From positions 1 through 64,000 of the forward strand of contig JAGWNK010000016.1 in NCBI GenBank assembly GCA_028871345.1: 64,000 bases of DNA, read 5' to 3'. The stretch is from Alphaproteobacteria bacterium (GTDB taxonomy: Bacteria; Pseudomonadota; Alphaproteobacteria; Micropepsales; Micropepsaceae). Positions 27,801 to 37,398 of the stretch are shown here, one piece after another. How positions within the stretch are numbered: the stretch's first letter is position 1; every line of letters starts with the position of its first letter. The position numbers were made by a program, and so were the translations under genes. A model generated the notes under the pieces. That model had not been told where the DNA came from. It searched no databases and saw only the letters and a program-made list of their open reading frames with translations.

Positions 27801-28727
27801 CTATCCGTGGTGCCGCACGCGCCGCAGACCGGCCCCCAGATGGGAGATGGCGCCGTCGGCGAGGCGCCGATAGGCGTCGTCCGACAGAAAGATCTGCAGA
27901 AAGATGATGACAGCGAGCGAGGGGCGGTAGCAGCGATGGCCAAGTGCGGTCAGATAGAGCTTGAGCGCCTCCGGCCGGCTCCGCGTCGCAACGAATTTGG
28001 CATAGGACCAGCCGCGACAGCCGAAATAGGCTCTTGCCGGAATGGATGGCCGCAAGCCCTCGAGCCAGTCGCCAATGGTGGCGCCGCGCCGGCCGGACGA
28101 CAGCCGTGCCGGATCGCGCAGGTCGCGGCAGATGGCGCCGGGCTCCTCGATCATGAGGAAGCGCGTGCCCGCCAGAGCCGCGCGGATGGCGAAGTCCGTA
28201 TCCTCGGAGGCTGCGAGGTCGTCGGGATAGCGGATCGCCTGCGCCACCGCGCGTTCCACGACCACCGTGCTGGTCGGCACGAAACCGCGATCGCACATCA
28301 GATAGTTCGCCATGTCCTCGCCTGCGGCGATGCCGCGCGGCGGCTTGAGGATGGTGACGCCGTCGCCGCGGTCGACCACCATGCGCGCATAACCGGCCGA
28401 TCCCGGATTGCTTTCGAGCAGCGCGCGCATCGCGGCGAGATGGTGCGGCAGGAAGCGATCGTCCGAATCCAGGAAGGCGACGAAACGGCCGCGGGCCAGG
28501 TCGATGCCCGTGTTGCGCGCCGGGCCGCCGCCGCGATTGGGCTGGCGGACGAAGACGATGCGGGCATCGGCGCATTCGGAGACGACGCTCTGCGGGTCGT
28601 CACTCGAGCCGTCGTCGACGACGATGATCTCGAAATCCTGCTCGGTCTGTGACAGCACCGAGGCAATCGCCTGCCGCAGCAGCCCCGCGCGGTTGAAGAC
28701 GGGAATGACGACCGAGAAGAGCGGCAT
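27801..28727 (-). CDS. Family 2 glycosyltransferase
   Basis: A 308-residue GT-A glycosyltransferase. It has FSVVIPVFNRAGLL, the DDGSSDD nucleotide-sugar site at 38-44, the metal-binding FLDSDD at 85-90 and AASEDTDFAIR with the likely catalytic acid. The C-terminal part has a hydrophobic patch. Its ATG shares one base with the stop of the upstream ligase gene (TGATG), so translation is coupled. It should add one sugar to the lipid-linked repeat of the exopolysaccharide. Confidence 0.88.
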   Translation of the reverse strand: MPLFSVVIPVFNRAGLLRQAIASVLSQTEQDFEIIVVDDGSSDDPQSVVSECADARIVFVRQPNRGGGPARNTGIDLARGRFVAFLDSDDRFLPHHLAAMRALLESNPGSAGYARMVVDRGDGVTILKPPRGIAAGEDMANYLMCDRGFVPTSTVVVERAVAQAIRYPDDLAASEDTDFAIRAALAGTRFLMIEEPGAICRDLRDPARLSSGRRGATIGDWLEGLRPSIPARAYFGCRGWSYAKFVATRSRPEALKLYLTALGHRCYRPSLAVIIFLQIFLSDDAYRRLADGAISHLGAGLRRVRHHG

Positions 28728-30031
28728 CACGGTGAGGCCTCGCGCCGCAGGCGGTAGAGCATGGCGAGCATCAGGAGGTAGGCGACCCACGCCACGCCGT
28801 CGCCTTCCAGGAAGTCGGTCTCCATCAGATTGTGCAGCAACAGGAACACGAAGAGGGAAAACAGCATCGCCTTGAGACCGAGATCGCCGCACCGATCCCA
28901 GAACGCCATTGCGGGCGCCGCCACCAGTGCGGCGAAGGCGAGAACGAAGCCGACGGCGCCGACGGTGACCAGCAGCTGCAGATAGCCGTTGTGGCCGTGG
29001 CTGGCCGCGACGACCCAGCCGCCGACATAATCGTGCAGCGGCGACAGTCCTCCCGTGTCGGAGAACGTCCCGAATCCGGCCCCCAGCAGCGGATGGTCGA
29101 TGATGTAGGCGACCTCGGCCTGCCAGATCGCCGTGCGTCCGGTGAGCTCGTCAGGGCTGGCGAAGAAGCGCAAGAGGACGGACTGATCGGAGATGAGCAC
29201 GACCACCGCCGCCACCACGACGGCGCCGGCCGCCACGGCGGCGATCAGACGATCGATGTCACGGCGCCAGGCGAGCCTGTAGAGCGCCGCCGCCAGCGTC
29301 GCAACGACGAGCATGCCGAGGGAGGATTTCGAGCGCGTCATGACAGTGAACGCAACGGCCGCCGCCACGACCACCAGGTCGAGCGCCTTGTGCCACAGCT
29401 TCGCCCGCGGCGCGTAGAGGAAGATGAGCGCGGTCATCGCCCCCACGGATCCTGCGATGTTCTTGTGGCCGTAAAGCCCGCGCCAGTCACCGACGAGCTG
29501 AGGATCGGCTTCGCCGGGCAGATGCACCGCCTGCGCCACGAAGCGGATCGAGACGATATTGACGACCAGCACGGCCAGCAGGATCCAGCGCCATAGGGCC
29601 GCGGCCCGCGCCGCACCCAAGGTCTCCACGCTCAGCATCGCGATGACCACAAGCACGGCCGCGAGGCCCGCGCGGCGGACCGTGACGGCAGGTTCGGGCG
29701 ACCAGGCGGCGCTGACGACGCACCAGGCGAGCAGGATCACGAGCAGAACAGGCACCAGCCGCATCGTCTGCATGCGATAGCGGCGCGCGGCGGCGATCAG
29801 GACGGCGGCGAAGACAAGAAGGTAACAGAGCTGGCGGGCGATATCGCCGGCGCCCGTCGTCGCCACGCCGCCGAACTGGGCCACCGCCGGCGGCGGCGGC
29901 GAGAACGGGGACAACCCGACGAAGGCGAGCAGCAGGAAGGCGACGAAGATGGCCTGGTCGATCCACGTCGCGTCGAGCGGCGGGGCAGCGGCCGCAACGT
30001 CATTCGCCGTGGGTAGTGGCATATTCATCAT
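28727..30031 (-). CDS. O-antigen ligase/polymerase (Wzy-type) membrane protein
   Basis: About 434 residues with 10-12 hydrophobic helices. The Wzy_C signature is visible in GDWRGLYGHKNIAGSVGAM, with a periplasmic loop containing LGAGFGTFSDTGGLSPLHDY and SHGHNGYLQLLVTVGAVGF. Proteins of this family polymerise or ligate lipid-linked oligosaccharides in the periplasm. The start is ambiguous (ATG 30031, 30028 or 30022); all lie inside the end of the neighbouring glycosyltransferase gene. It is probably the polymerase of this cluster. Confidence 0.82.
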   Translation of the reverse strand: MMNMPLPTANDVAAAAPPLDATWIDQAIFVAFLLLAFVGLSPFSPPPPAVAQFGGVATTGAGDIARQLCYLLVFAAVLIAAARRYRMQTMRLVPVLLVILLAWCVVSAAWSPEPAVTVRRAGLAAVLVVIAMLSVETLGAARAAALWRWILLAVLVVNIVSIRFVAQAVHLPGEADPQLVGDWRGLYGHKNIAGSVGAMTALIFLYAPRAKLWHKALDLVVVAAAVAFTVMTRSKSSLGMLVVATLAAALYRLAWRRDIDRLIAAVAAGAVVVAAVVVLISDQSVLLRFFASPDELTGRTAIWQAEVAYIIDHPLLGAGFGTFSDTGGLSPLHDYVGGWVVAASHGHNGYLQLLVTVGAVGFVLAFAALVAAPAMAFWDRCGDLGLKAMLFSLFVFLLLHNLMETDFLEGDGVAWVAYLLMLAMLYRLRREASP

Positions 30032-30923
30032 AATGCCGGCCAAACAATGCGGAGACCTTGCCCGCATTCCGGAACAACCGACGCAGGACGTCGGCGGCAC
30101 GATTCGGTACGGCGGCCAGAATGACGAACAGGGGCGGAGACAACAAGAGCACGAGGGCGATCTTGGCGCATTCCCGCGCGCGCGCGCCCAGCCGGCGGTC
30201 ATGCTTCAGTAAGATGCGCATCTCGGCGTTGCCGATGCTGAAGGCGCGCCTGAGCGTCCATGCGAGGCTGCGGCGCACCGAAGCCACTGCGCCGTAGGCA
30301 ATGGCCCCATCCGCCCAGGCGAAGCGGGCGCCCTTCTTCTTGAGGTTCTCGAAGAAATCGCGATCCTCCCCGCCGGTCAGCGCGAAGGCGCGGTCGAACC
30401 ATTCCCCATCGAAGCGCTCCAGAGCCCGGCGCATGACGAGGAGATTGCCGGCCCCCCTCAGCATGCCGATCGGTCCGGTAGCGCCGCGGATCGGGGCGAT
30501 ACCGTCGAAGCCGGCGTTCCAGGACCTGATCCGATCGTCCTCTCCGAAAAGTATGGAGCCGCCGACGGCATCGGCGCCGGTGTCGCGTTGCACCTTCAGC
30601 AATTCGGCAAGCCATTGCGGCGAAGGCCATTCGTCGTCATCGATCATGGCGATGGCACGCATCTCGCCGTCGGCCATCGCTTGCGCCACCAGCGTGTTGC
30701 GCGCCTGCGCAATGCCGCGCTCGCGCGCCAGCACGGGAATCAGCGGCCAGCGATAGCCGCGCCGGGCGAGGCACACCTCGTAGCCTTCCTGCCGTTCCGC
30801 ATCATTGTCGGCGACGATCACGGCGATCGAGGCATCCGTCTCGACCTTCTCCAGCGCGTCGAGCAGCCTCGACAGGCTGCGGGGGCGGCGGAAAGTCGGA
30901 ATGCCCACAACGATCTCAGCCAT
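30000..30923 (-). CDS. Family 2 glycosyltransferase
   Basis: A 307-residue GT2 enzyme: AEIVVGIPTFRRPRSLSRLL at the start, IVADND and the AMIDDDEWP metal site (95-97), and GGEDRDFFENLKKKG as the probable catalytic region. A hydrophobic C-terminal segment (IALVLLLSPPLFVILAAV) suggests membrane association. Its ATG overlaps the flippase stop by 8 bp. The ligase/polymerase gene begins within its last 32 bases. It adds a sugar to the growing repeat unit; donor and acceptor are unknown. Confidence 0.88.
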   Translation of the reverse strand: MAEIVVGIPTFRRPRSLSRLLDALEKVETDASIAVIVADNDAERQEGYEVCLARRGYRWPLIPVLARERGIAQARNTLVAQAMADGEMRAIAMIDDDEWPSPQWLAELLKVQRDTGADAVGGSILFGEDDRIRSWNAGFDGIAPIRGATGPIGMLRGAGNLLVMRRALERFDGEWFDRAFALTGGEDRDFFENLKKKGARFAWADGAIAYGAVASVRRSLAWTLRRAFSIGNAEMRILLKHDRRLGARARECAKIALVLLLSPPLFVILAAVPNRAADVLRRLFRNAGKVSALFGRHYDEYATTHGE

Positions 30924-32214
30924 GGGCCGCCCTCCAGCGCCGGGTCAGCGGAAAAACGGTGGCGACGATGACGATTTCCCCCGCCAGCACGCCGCCCAGC
31001 GACGCGACAGGTCCCGCCAGGCACAGCAGAATGAAGGTCACGGCAACCGAGGTTGCCCCTGACCAGGCGCTGATGCGCGCCAGCTCCCGGTAGCCTCCCG
31101 TCGCCTGGATGAACACCGCCTCGGGCGTGCGCACGACGCGCAGCAGCGTCACGCCAACCCACAGCGCCAGCACGACAAGCACATCCGTGAAGTCGTAGTG
31201 CTTGCGAAGCAGCAATTGCGGGAACCAGATCAAGATCGCGGCCGACAACAGGACGTTGCTCGCCAAAACTGCTCCCGCCGCGGTTCGGAATTCCTTAACG
31301 ACCTTGAAGGCGCCCTTGGTGTCGCGCAGCGCGAGGCGGCGCGCCATCACCGGCTGATCGATATCAGGCAGCGCCGAGAGCACCAGCGACACAGGGCGCA
31401 TGAATAGGGCGCCGAGCGCCAGGAGGCCGAAGGCTCGCGGCCCACACAGGAAGGTGACGAAATAGGCGTGGGCGTTGGCCGTGACTTCGGTGAGAACCAC
31501 GCCCAATACCGACCAGCGCGCGATATCGCGCCACATCGGCAGATAGCGCACCAGGATCGGCTGGCGCACAGCCTGCAACAGCCCGCGGAAATAGCTCGCG
31601 CCGAAGGGAGCGAAGCTGACGACCGTGGCCATGGCAAAGACGATGGCGGCGTTGTGCAGGGACAAGGACTGCGACAGCACCAGCCCGACAAGGCCCGAGA
31701 TCACCGCCGCCGCATAGACAAGATCCGAGCCGGCGACGTTCAACAGCCTGGCGCGGACATTGGACAGGCTGCGCCCGAAGCTGCGCAAGGTCGACGCGGC
31801 TCCGTAAAGCCCGAAGATCGGGGCGATGTCCCAGCCCGCGCCGGTCGACAGCATCAAGGCGGTCACCAGTCCGCCCGCCAGCAAGGAGACGACCAGACTC
31901 GCCTTCTGGAGCGTGGCGATTTCCGCCTGGGCGGTGGCTTCGTCCTTGCCGCGGGTTAGCGATGCCGGGGCGCCGAGCAGGGCACCGGTCGCGCTGAGAC
32001 AGAAGGGGACGACGATCAAGAGGAACGAGAACTGTCCGAAGTCCTCCGGACGCAGTAGGCGCAGGAAGATCAGCGAAGCCACGAAGTGGGCCCCGGACAC
32101 AGCCACCGGACCGAGGGTGGACAATCCGTAGCGATAGCAGCTGATGAGCGCTTCCTGCAGCCGCGACGCATTCGTCCGCGGGGACGACAGCGCCTGTTCT
32201 GCGACCGAGATCAT
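30916..32214 (-). CDS. Polysaccharide flippase (Wzx/MOP superfamily)
   Basis: A 432-residue membrane protein with about 12 predicted helices. It matches oligosaccharide flippases of the MOP group: a long N-terminal helix pair (GPVAVSGAHFVASLIFLRLL, PEDFGQFSFLLIVVPFC) and evenly spaced hydrophobic segments. It should turn the undecaprenyl-linked repeat unit to the periplasmic side. It lies 9 bp behind the WecG/TagA gene and overlaps the next glycosyltransferase. Substrate specificity cannot be inferred. Confidence 0.82.
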   Translation of the reverse strand: MISVAEQALSSPRTNASRLQEALISCYRYGLSTLGPVAVSGAHFVASLIFLRLLRPEDFGQFSFLLIVVPFCLSATGALLGAPASLTRGKDEATAQAEIATLQKASLVVSLLAGGLVTALMLSTGAGWDIAPIFGLYGAASTLRSFGRSLSNVRARLLNVAGSDLVYAAAVISGLVGLVLSQSLSLHNAAIVFAMATVVSFAPFGASYFRGLLQAVRQPILVRYLPMWRDIARWSVLGVVLTEVTANAHAYFVTFLCGPRAFGLLALGALFMRPVSLVLSALPDIDQPVMARRLALRDTKGAFKVVKEFRTAAGAVLASNVLLSAAILIWFPQLLLRKHYDFTDVLVVLALWVGVTLLRVVRTPEAVFIQATGGYRELARISAWSGATSVAVTFILLCLAGPVASLGGVLAGEIVIVATVFPLTRRWRAAHG

Positions 32215-32223
32215 GGCTCCCGC

Positions 32224-33042
32224 CTACGCCGCCTGCGCGGCGCTGCGCGTCCGCAACAGCAACACGGCGATGGCGACCGGATTGGTGACCAAGTAGCGCC
32301 AGAACAGGCGCCTGGGCTCGCGCCACATCCGGAAGAGCCATTCGAACCCCCAGGCCTGCATCCACGCCGGGGCACGCACGTAATCGCCTGCCGCGAAGTT
32401 GAAACAGCCGCCGCAGGTCACGATCCAGCCCGGACGCAGCCGCGCCTTGTTGCGCAGGCAGAAATCGTATTCCAGGGGAATGCCCATGCCGACCCACAGG
32501 ACGTCGGCGCCCGAGCGGTTGATCTCGTCGCACAAAGCCGCTTCCTCGTCGGCGCCGAAATAGCCATGGTGGCGACCGACGATCTCGAGGTTCGGGTGGC
32601 GGGCGTGCAGGGCCGCCGCACAACGGGCGTTGATCTCGTCGGTGGAGCCCAGAAGGAAGAATTTTAGCCCCTGTGCCTCGGCCACGGCGGCAGCGTCAAA
32701 CAGGAAGTCCGTCGTGGCGCTGCGCTCCGGCACCGGCGTGCGGGTCAGGAGCCTGGAGGCGAAGACGACCGGCTTGCCGTCGGCGTGGATGAGGTCGGCC
32801 CCGACCAATCGGTTGTGGAAGGCGCGGTCCAGTGCGGCCATGGCGATGCTGTGACCGTTGGCGGAGAATACCAGCCGGGGCGGACGGCTGTCGCTGCGAG
32901 CCGCGAGACAGTCCCCGGCCATCAGGTGCGCCAGCTGGGACCGCGAAAGACAGGCCGTCGGCACGCCGCCGACCGTGACGCGGGCGTAGGCGCGAAGTCC
33001 CGAACGCCGCTCCTTTGGATATGCCCGGTCGACCGCGCGCAT
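32224..33042 (-). CDS. WecG/TagA/CpsF family glycosyltransferase (GT26)
   Basis: A 272-residue cytoplasmic enzyme with the GT26 signature in RLVFSANGHSIAMAALD, ADLIHADGKPVVFASRLL (about 82-98), FFLLGSTDEINARCA, DVLWVGMGIPLEYDF and CGGCFNFAAGDYVRAPAWMQAWGFE... The family transfers N-acetylmannosaminuronate or a related sugar to the lipid-linked primer, usually as the second sugar. The ATG at 33042 shares one base with the stop of the sugar transferase (TGATG). This coupling fits sequential action after the priming step. Confidence 0.88.
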   Translation of the reverse strand: MRAVDRAYPKERRSGLRAYARVTVGGVPTACLSRSQLAHLMAGDCLAARSDSRPPRLVFSANGHSIAMAALDRAFHNRLVGADLIHADGKPVVFASRLLTRTPVPERSATTDFLFDAAAVAEAQGLKFFLLGSTDEINARCAAALHARHPNLEIVGRHHGYFGADEEAALCDEINRSGADVLWVGMGIPLEYDFCLRNKARLRPGWIVTCGGCFNFAAGDYVRAPAWMQAWGFEWLFRMWREPRRLFWRYLVTNPVAIAVLLLRTRSAAQAA

Positions 33043-33758
33043 CAGCAGGCATTCCTTCCGCGCAGGACCTCGAGCGGCGTGCGGAGAAGGATCTTCAGAT
33101 CCAACCGCAGGCTCGCGTGCGCGGCGTACCAGACGTCCAGGTCGACGCGGCGCGCCATGACCTCGTCGGTGGGAGTAGGTCCGCGCAGCCCGTTGACCTG
33201 GGCCCAGCCCGTAAGGCCCGGCTTCACGACCTGGCGTTCTTCGTACTGCGCGATCCTTTTGCCGTAGTACGCATCGTGGGCGCGCGCATGTGGCCGCGGC
33301 CCCACCAGCGACATCTCCCCGCGCAGGACGTTGATGAGCTGGGGCAATTCGTCGATGCTGTAGGCCCTGAGCCACCGCCCGACGCGCGTGTGACGGGCGT
33401 CGCCGGGGCGAGCCTGCACGATATGATCGCCATCCTCGAGAACCGTCATGGTACGGAATTTCAGGATGTCGAAGGGACGCCCGCTGCGGCCGCGGCGCGT
33501 CTGCCGGAAAAGGATCGGGCCCTTCGAATCCAGCCGGATCAGCAGCGCCACAACCAGAAGGAACGGGGACACGATGAACAGCACCACTCCTGCGATTGCC
33601 ACGTCGAGGGCGCGTTTCGGCCATCCGTTGGCCCAAAGGGCGTTGTCATTGGCGCCCGCCTGACGAGGGCCGGGCGACGCGAAATCGACGGCGCCGGCCT
33701 GGAAGTCGGAAGCCGGCAACCGGAACGACACGAATTGCGACTGCTGATGGCTGCTCAC
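33042..33758 (-). CDS. Priming sugar-phosphate transferase (WcaJ/ExoY type)
   Basis: A 238-residue initiating enzyme that moves a hexose-1-phosphate to undecaprenyl phosphate. It has a variable N-terminal tail, one membrane helix at about 52-72, KFRTM at 100-104, the DELPQLINVLRGEMS catalytic stretch at 136-150 with LVGPRP (151-156), and a C-terminal KPGLTGWAQVNG. It lacks the extra N-terminal helices of long WcaJ proteins and so resembles ExoY. It is the first gene of the leftward cluster. The 390-bp gap upstream probably carries its promoter. Confidence 0.9.
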   Translation of the reverse strand: MSSHQQSQFVSFRLPASDFQAGAVDFASPGPRQAGANDNALWANGWPKRALDVAIAGVVLFIVSPFLLVVALLIRLDSKGPILFRQTRRGRSGRPFDILKFRTMTVLEDGDHIVQARPGDARHTRVGRWLRAYSIDELPQLINVLRGEMSLVGPRPHARAHDAYYGKRIAQYEERQVVKPGLTGWAQVNGLRGPTPTDEVMARRVDLDVWYAAHASLRLDLKILLRTPLEVLRGRNAC

Positions 33759-33888
33759 GAGACGACGAGCCCAGGGTGCTGCAGGCCGACCGCTGCATCG
33801 CGCGCGCCAGCAAAAGCGGCCCGATCCGTCTCAGAAGGTGACGCCCGCGTCGCGAATCTGCGACCAAATCGCCCAGCGCCGGCGCCCG

Positions 33889-33909
33889 AGCGTCCCGCAG
33901 CGGGACGCT
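33889..33909. repeat. Hairpin, 9-bp stem
   Basis: AGCGTCCCG (33889-33897) pairs exactly with CGGGACGCT (33901-33909) across a CAG loop, 131 bases upstream of the sugar transferase start. No T-run adjoins it. Confidence 0.5.
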
Positions 33910-33920
33910 GCAGGGTTAAT

Positions 33921-33950
33921 GCACACGGCTTGCGTTCATTGTCCGTGTGC
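33921..33950. promoter_or_regulatory. Spaced inverted repeat, operator candidate
   Basis: GCACACGG (33921-33928) and CCGTGTGC (33943-33950) are exact inverted copies with a 14-bp spacer. The centre-to-centre distance is 22 bp, two helical turns, which suits a dimeric regulator. Confidence 0.45.
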
Positions 33951-34148
33951 GGTTTATCGCGAATTTTCCGGATTTATGAATACCGCCCAAGCTTCAGTTA
34001 ACCCGACGGCGCGAACGCCGCTGAACGGCGCCGCGCAATGTGGCCAGCTTTCAACCGATGGATGCGCAGCGAGCGAACTGATGGTCTTGGTTGTCAATCG
34101 ACTTCAGGGGCGATGAATGCTCTTTATCGGCGCAGCAAAGGACTCGGC

Positions 34149-34577
34149 ATGACTACCCTCACCGGGAGTGCAACTCCTCACCCCCTCGATATCGCGCTTG
34201 GCTCGCGCATACGTCTCAGACGGCGCGAGCTTGGCCTGTCCCAGGAGCAGCTGGCCCGCCAGGTCGGCATCACCTTCCAACAGGTGCAGAAGTACGAGCA
34301 CGGCACCAATCGCGTGAGCTTCTCGCGGCTCGTGGAGATCGCACAGGCGCTGGATTGCGGCGTCATGGACATCGTGGGCGACCTCGACAAGTCGACGGCA
34401 TCGCTGTTCGCCGGCCATCTGTCGCGGTTGAACGAGCCCGGCGCCCCGGAACTGCTGGAAGCCTATGCCGCCATCCAGTCGCCCAAGCACCGCCGCGCGA
34501 TCCTCAATCTCGCCAGGCAGCTGGCGGGGGGAAATATGGCTGCCGTTTACGGCGCCGAGGACGAAGTCGTCCGCTGA
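34149..34577 (+). CDS. XRE-family transcriptional regulator
   Basis: A 142-residue DNA-binding protein. The helix-turn-helix lies at about 20-70 (IRLRRRELGLSQEQLARQVG, then the FQQVQKYEHGTNRVS segment). A C-terminal part follows with LEAYAAIQSPKHRRAILNLARQL, a layout frequent in alphaproteobacterial XRE regulators. AAAGGA lies 6 nt before ATG 34149; in-frame codons further upstream look non-coding. Facing the polysaccharide cluster across a repeat-bearing gap, it may regulate that cluster. Confidence 0.88.
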   Translation: MTTLTGSATPHPLDIALGSRIRLRRRELGLSQEQLARQVGITFQQVQKYEHGTNRVSFSRLVEIAQALDCGVMDIVGDLDKSTASLFAGHLSRLNEPGAPELLEAYAAIQSPKHRRAILNLARQLAGGNMAAVYGAEDEVVR

Positions 34578-34589
34578 GGGCAAACCGCG

Positions 34590-37322
34590 TCAGCCGCTGT
34601 TGCGCAGCCCGGCCGAGACGCCGTTGATCGACATGTGGATCGCCCGGCTGGTGTGCTCGCTGTCGTCGCCGCCGCGGCGCCGGCGCAAGAGGTCCACCTG
34701 CAGGGGGTTGAGGGCGTCGATATAGGGCAGACGGAGCAGAATCGAGGCCTTGAGCCGCGGGCTGCGTTCCAGCAGCGAGGACTGCCCGGTGACGTCGAGC
34801 ACGGCCTGCACGGTCAGCGCCCATTCCGCCTCGATCCGCCCGAACACCTCTGCGGCGAGCGCCGCGTCTTCCACGAGCTCGGCATAGCGGCGCGCGATCG
34901 GCAGGCTCGATTTCGCCAGCACCATCTCCATGTTCGACACCGTGCTGCGGAAGAATGGCGACTTGGCATAGAGCGGCTTGAGCCGGGCGGCGCCGATTTC
35001 GCGCGCTGCCGTGCCGAACCCATACCAGCCCGGCAGCATGACGCGGGCCTGGGACCACGAGAAGACCCAGGGGATGGCGCGCAAATCCTCGATGCGTCCC
35101 GAGGTGGAGCGCGACGCCGGACGACTGCCGATCTTGAGGTCGGAAATCTCCGGCAGCGGCGTCGACTGCCGGAAATAGCGGTCGAAGCCGGGAACCTCGT
35201 AGACCAGGCTGCGATAGGCCCGGTAGGCCGCAGCGCTGAGGCCGGCGAGCAGTTCGCCCGCCTCGCCGTCCGCCGCATCAGGCTCGTGGTTGAGCTCGGA
35301 CAGCAGGGCGGCGACCACGATCGTCTCCAGGCTGGAGCGGCCGATCTCGGGATCACCGTACTTGGAGGCCACGACCTCGCCTTGTTCGGTGATGCGGATG
35401 CCGGTCGCGTTGGCGTGGGCGGGCAGCGCGCGGATGGCGTCGAAGCTGGAACCGCCGCCGCGGCCGACGGCGCCGCCGCGACCGTGGAAGAAACGCAGCC
35501 TGATGCCGCGCTTGCGCCCCAATTCGGTGAGGCGCGCGATGCTGGAGTGGATTTCCCAGTTCGAGGTCAGGTAGCCGCCGTCCTTGTTGCTGTCGGAATA
35601 ACCGATCATGACTTCCTGGATGCCCGACTGGGCCTCGATCATGGCCTTGACGAAGGGCAGATCGAGATACGCAGCCATGACATCGGCGCTGGAGCGCAGA
35701 TCGTTGATCGTTTCGAACAGCGGGATGACGCGCAGGGCCGCGCCGGGCGCCGCCTCGCCGGCGCCGAACAGGCCGGCCTCCTTCATCAGTGCCAGGGTTT
35801 CGAGAAAATCCGACACGCTCTCGGTCTTGGAGATGACGTAGTTGGCGATCGACCCTGCGCCGAACGCCCGCTTGAGCTCGGCGGCCTTGTCCACGACCTC
35901 GAGCTCGCGCTGGGTCTCTTCCGAATAAGTGCGGAACGGCGAACGCAGCAAGCGTGGGCTGGCAAGCTCCCCCACCAGCAGTTTCACGCGATCGCCCTCC
36001 GGCAGGGCGCTGTACGACTCCACCACTCCCGCCTCGCGCAGCAGTTCGTCGAACGTGCGCTCATGGACCGCCGCGTTCTGACGCAGGTCCATGGTGGCCA
36101 GGTGGAAGCCGAAGGCGCCCACCGCTTCGCGCAGATTGTGTAGGCGGCCGTCCGCCAGATCGGCATCGCCATTGTCGCGCAGCGAATCCACGATGGTCGT
36201 CAGGTCGGCCTCGAATGCCTCCGGCGAGGCGTAGGGCTCGGCCTCCCAGCGCGGCGCCAGCGCCGGCCAACGCCCGATGAGCGCCTTGCGCGTCGCGGCC
36301 AGGCGCGAATAGCAGGTCACGAGGGCGCGCCGGTAGGGCTCGTCAAGCTGGTGGCGGCTGGAGTGTTCGGGACTGGCGGCCAGCGCCTTGAGGGGCGCGC
36401 TCGTGGTAATGAACTCGTCGCTCAGCGACAGTTCGGTCCCCAGGATATTGACCTGGTTCAGGTAGTGATCGAGCACCGCCTCGGCCTGGCGGCGGATCGC
36501 GTATTCCAGCGTCTTGGCCGTGACGAAGGGATTGCCGTCGCGATCGCCGCCAACCCAGGAGCCAGGCTTGAGGCAGGCCATCACCGAACCATTGAGGCCG
36601 TAAAGCTGCGCCAGCCGGCGCTTCACGACCGGCAACTGGGCCAAAAAGGTGCGGGAAAAGACGGCGACCGCATTCTCGATCTCGTCCGTCACGTGGATGC
36701 GGACCGCGCGAAACATGCGCGTCTGCCACAGGGTGCGAATCTCGCGCTTGAGCTGGGCTTCGATCTCGGCGGCCTCGCCGGTGTGGGCGCTGGCGTGCTC
36801 ACGGGCAATCAGCAGGGCGGCGATGTCGCTTTCACGGTCGAGGATGCTCTTGCGGCGCACCTCTGTCGGATGGGCCGTGATCACGGGCGACAGCAGGGCG
36901 CCCGAAAGATAGGCACCGGCATTGCGGGCGTTGACGTTCGTGAAGTTCTCAAGATGCTGAAGAGGGCCCGGACCCTTCTCACAGCGGGCCATATGGTCGT
37001 CGGCGATGTTGGCCAGCTGGGAGAAGATCGAGAAGGCACGGATCAGGAGGGCGACCTGAGGTTCGTCAAGCCGGCTCAGGCGGCGGTCGAGTGGGACTTC
37101 GGCGACGCCGTGGCGGTGTTCGCCCACGGACTGCTGACGGATCTCTTCCACCAGATCGAGGTCCGCCTGCCCGCGCGCCAGGCTGGCCGCATCCTGGCCG
37201 TATTGCTCGCGGATGACGGTGCCCAGAATCCGGCCGAGAAGCCGGATGGTCTCTCGGCTTGCCTTGTGTTGCAGATTGGCGCGCGGCGACAGCGCCAGAC
37301 GCTGCAGGGTCCCATCGGTCAT
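34590..37322 (-). CDS. ppc: Phosphoenolpyruvate carboxylase
   Basis: A 910-residue enzyme that forms oxaloacetate from phosphoenolpyruvate and bicarbonate. The catalytic histidine is His151 (VITAHPTEVRRKS). The second signature is IGYSDSNKDGGYLTSNWE, and the mobile loop reads FFHGRGGAVGRGGG. Length and motifs are normal for bacterial PEPC, with no plant-type N-terminal phosphorylation site. It refills the TCA cycle and under fermentation can feed succinate. It converges with the XRE gene (12-bp gap) and follows the stress-protein gene on the same strand. Confidence 0.97.
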   Translation of the reverse strand: MTDGTLQRLALSPRANLQHKASRETIRLLGRILGTVIREQYGQDAASLARGQADLDLVEEIRQQSVGEHRHGVAEVPLDRRLSRLDEPQVALLIRAFSIFSQLANIADDHMARCEKGPGPLQHLENFTNVNARNAGAYLSGALLSPVITAHPTEVRRKSILDRESDIAALLIAREHASAHTGEAAEIEAQLKREIRTLWQTRMFRAVRIHVTDEIENAVAVFSRTFLAQLPVVKRRLAQLYGLNGSVMACLKPGSWVGGDRDGNPFVTAKTLEYAIRRQAEAVLDHYLNQVNILGTELSLSDEFITTSAPLKALAASPEHSSRHQLDEPYRRALVTCYSRLAATRKALIGRWPALAPRWEAEPYASPEAFEADLTTIVDSLRDNGDADLADGRLHNLREAVGAFGFHLATMDLRQNAAVHERTFDELLREAGVVESYSALPEGDRVKLLVGELASPRLLRSPFRTYSEETQRELEVVDKAAELKRAFGAGSIANYVISKTESVSDFLETLALMKEAGLFGAGEAAPGAALRVIPLFETINDLRSSADVMAAYLDLPFVKAMIEAQSGIQEVMIGYSDSNKDGGYLTSNWEIHSSIARLTELGRKRGIRLRFFHGRGGAVGRGGGSSFDAIRALPAHANATGIRITEQGEVVASKYGDPEIGRSSLETIVVAALLSELNHEPDAADGEAGELLAGLSAAAYRAYRSLVYEVPGFDRYFRQSTPLPEISDLKIGSRPASRSTSGRIEDLRAIPWVFSWSQARVMLPGWYGFGTAAREIGAARLKPLYAKSPFFRSTVSNMEMVLAKSSLPIARRYAELVEDAALAAEVFGRIEAEWALTVQAVLDVTGQSSLLERSPRLKASILLRLPYIDALNPLQVDLLRRRRGGDDSEHTSRAIHMSINGVSAGLRNSG

Positions 37323-37398
37323 GGGGCCAGCCTACAGACCGGCGGCGTTCGAGCAAGAAAAATACGCTCTTCCCGCCAACAAAATGCGCGAGAAGCGC

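Larger units (their letters stand above)
33759..34148. other. Divergent regulatory region of the polysaccharide cluster
   Basis: No gene is supported in these 390 bases between the sugar transferase (leftward) and the XRE regulator (rightward). The segment contains two inverted repeats (33889-33909 and 33921-33950) and an AT-richer tract around 33950-34005. It is a natural place for regulation of polysaccharide synthesis, possibly by the adjacent XRE protein. Confidence 0.5.
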
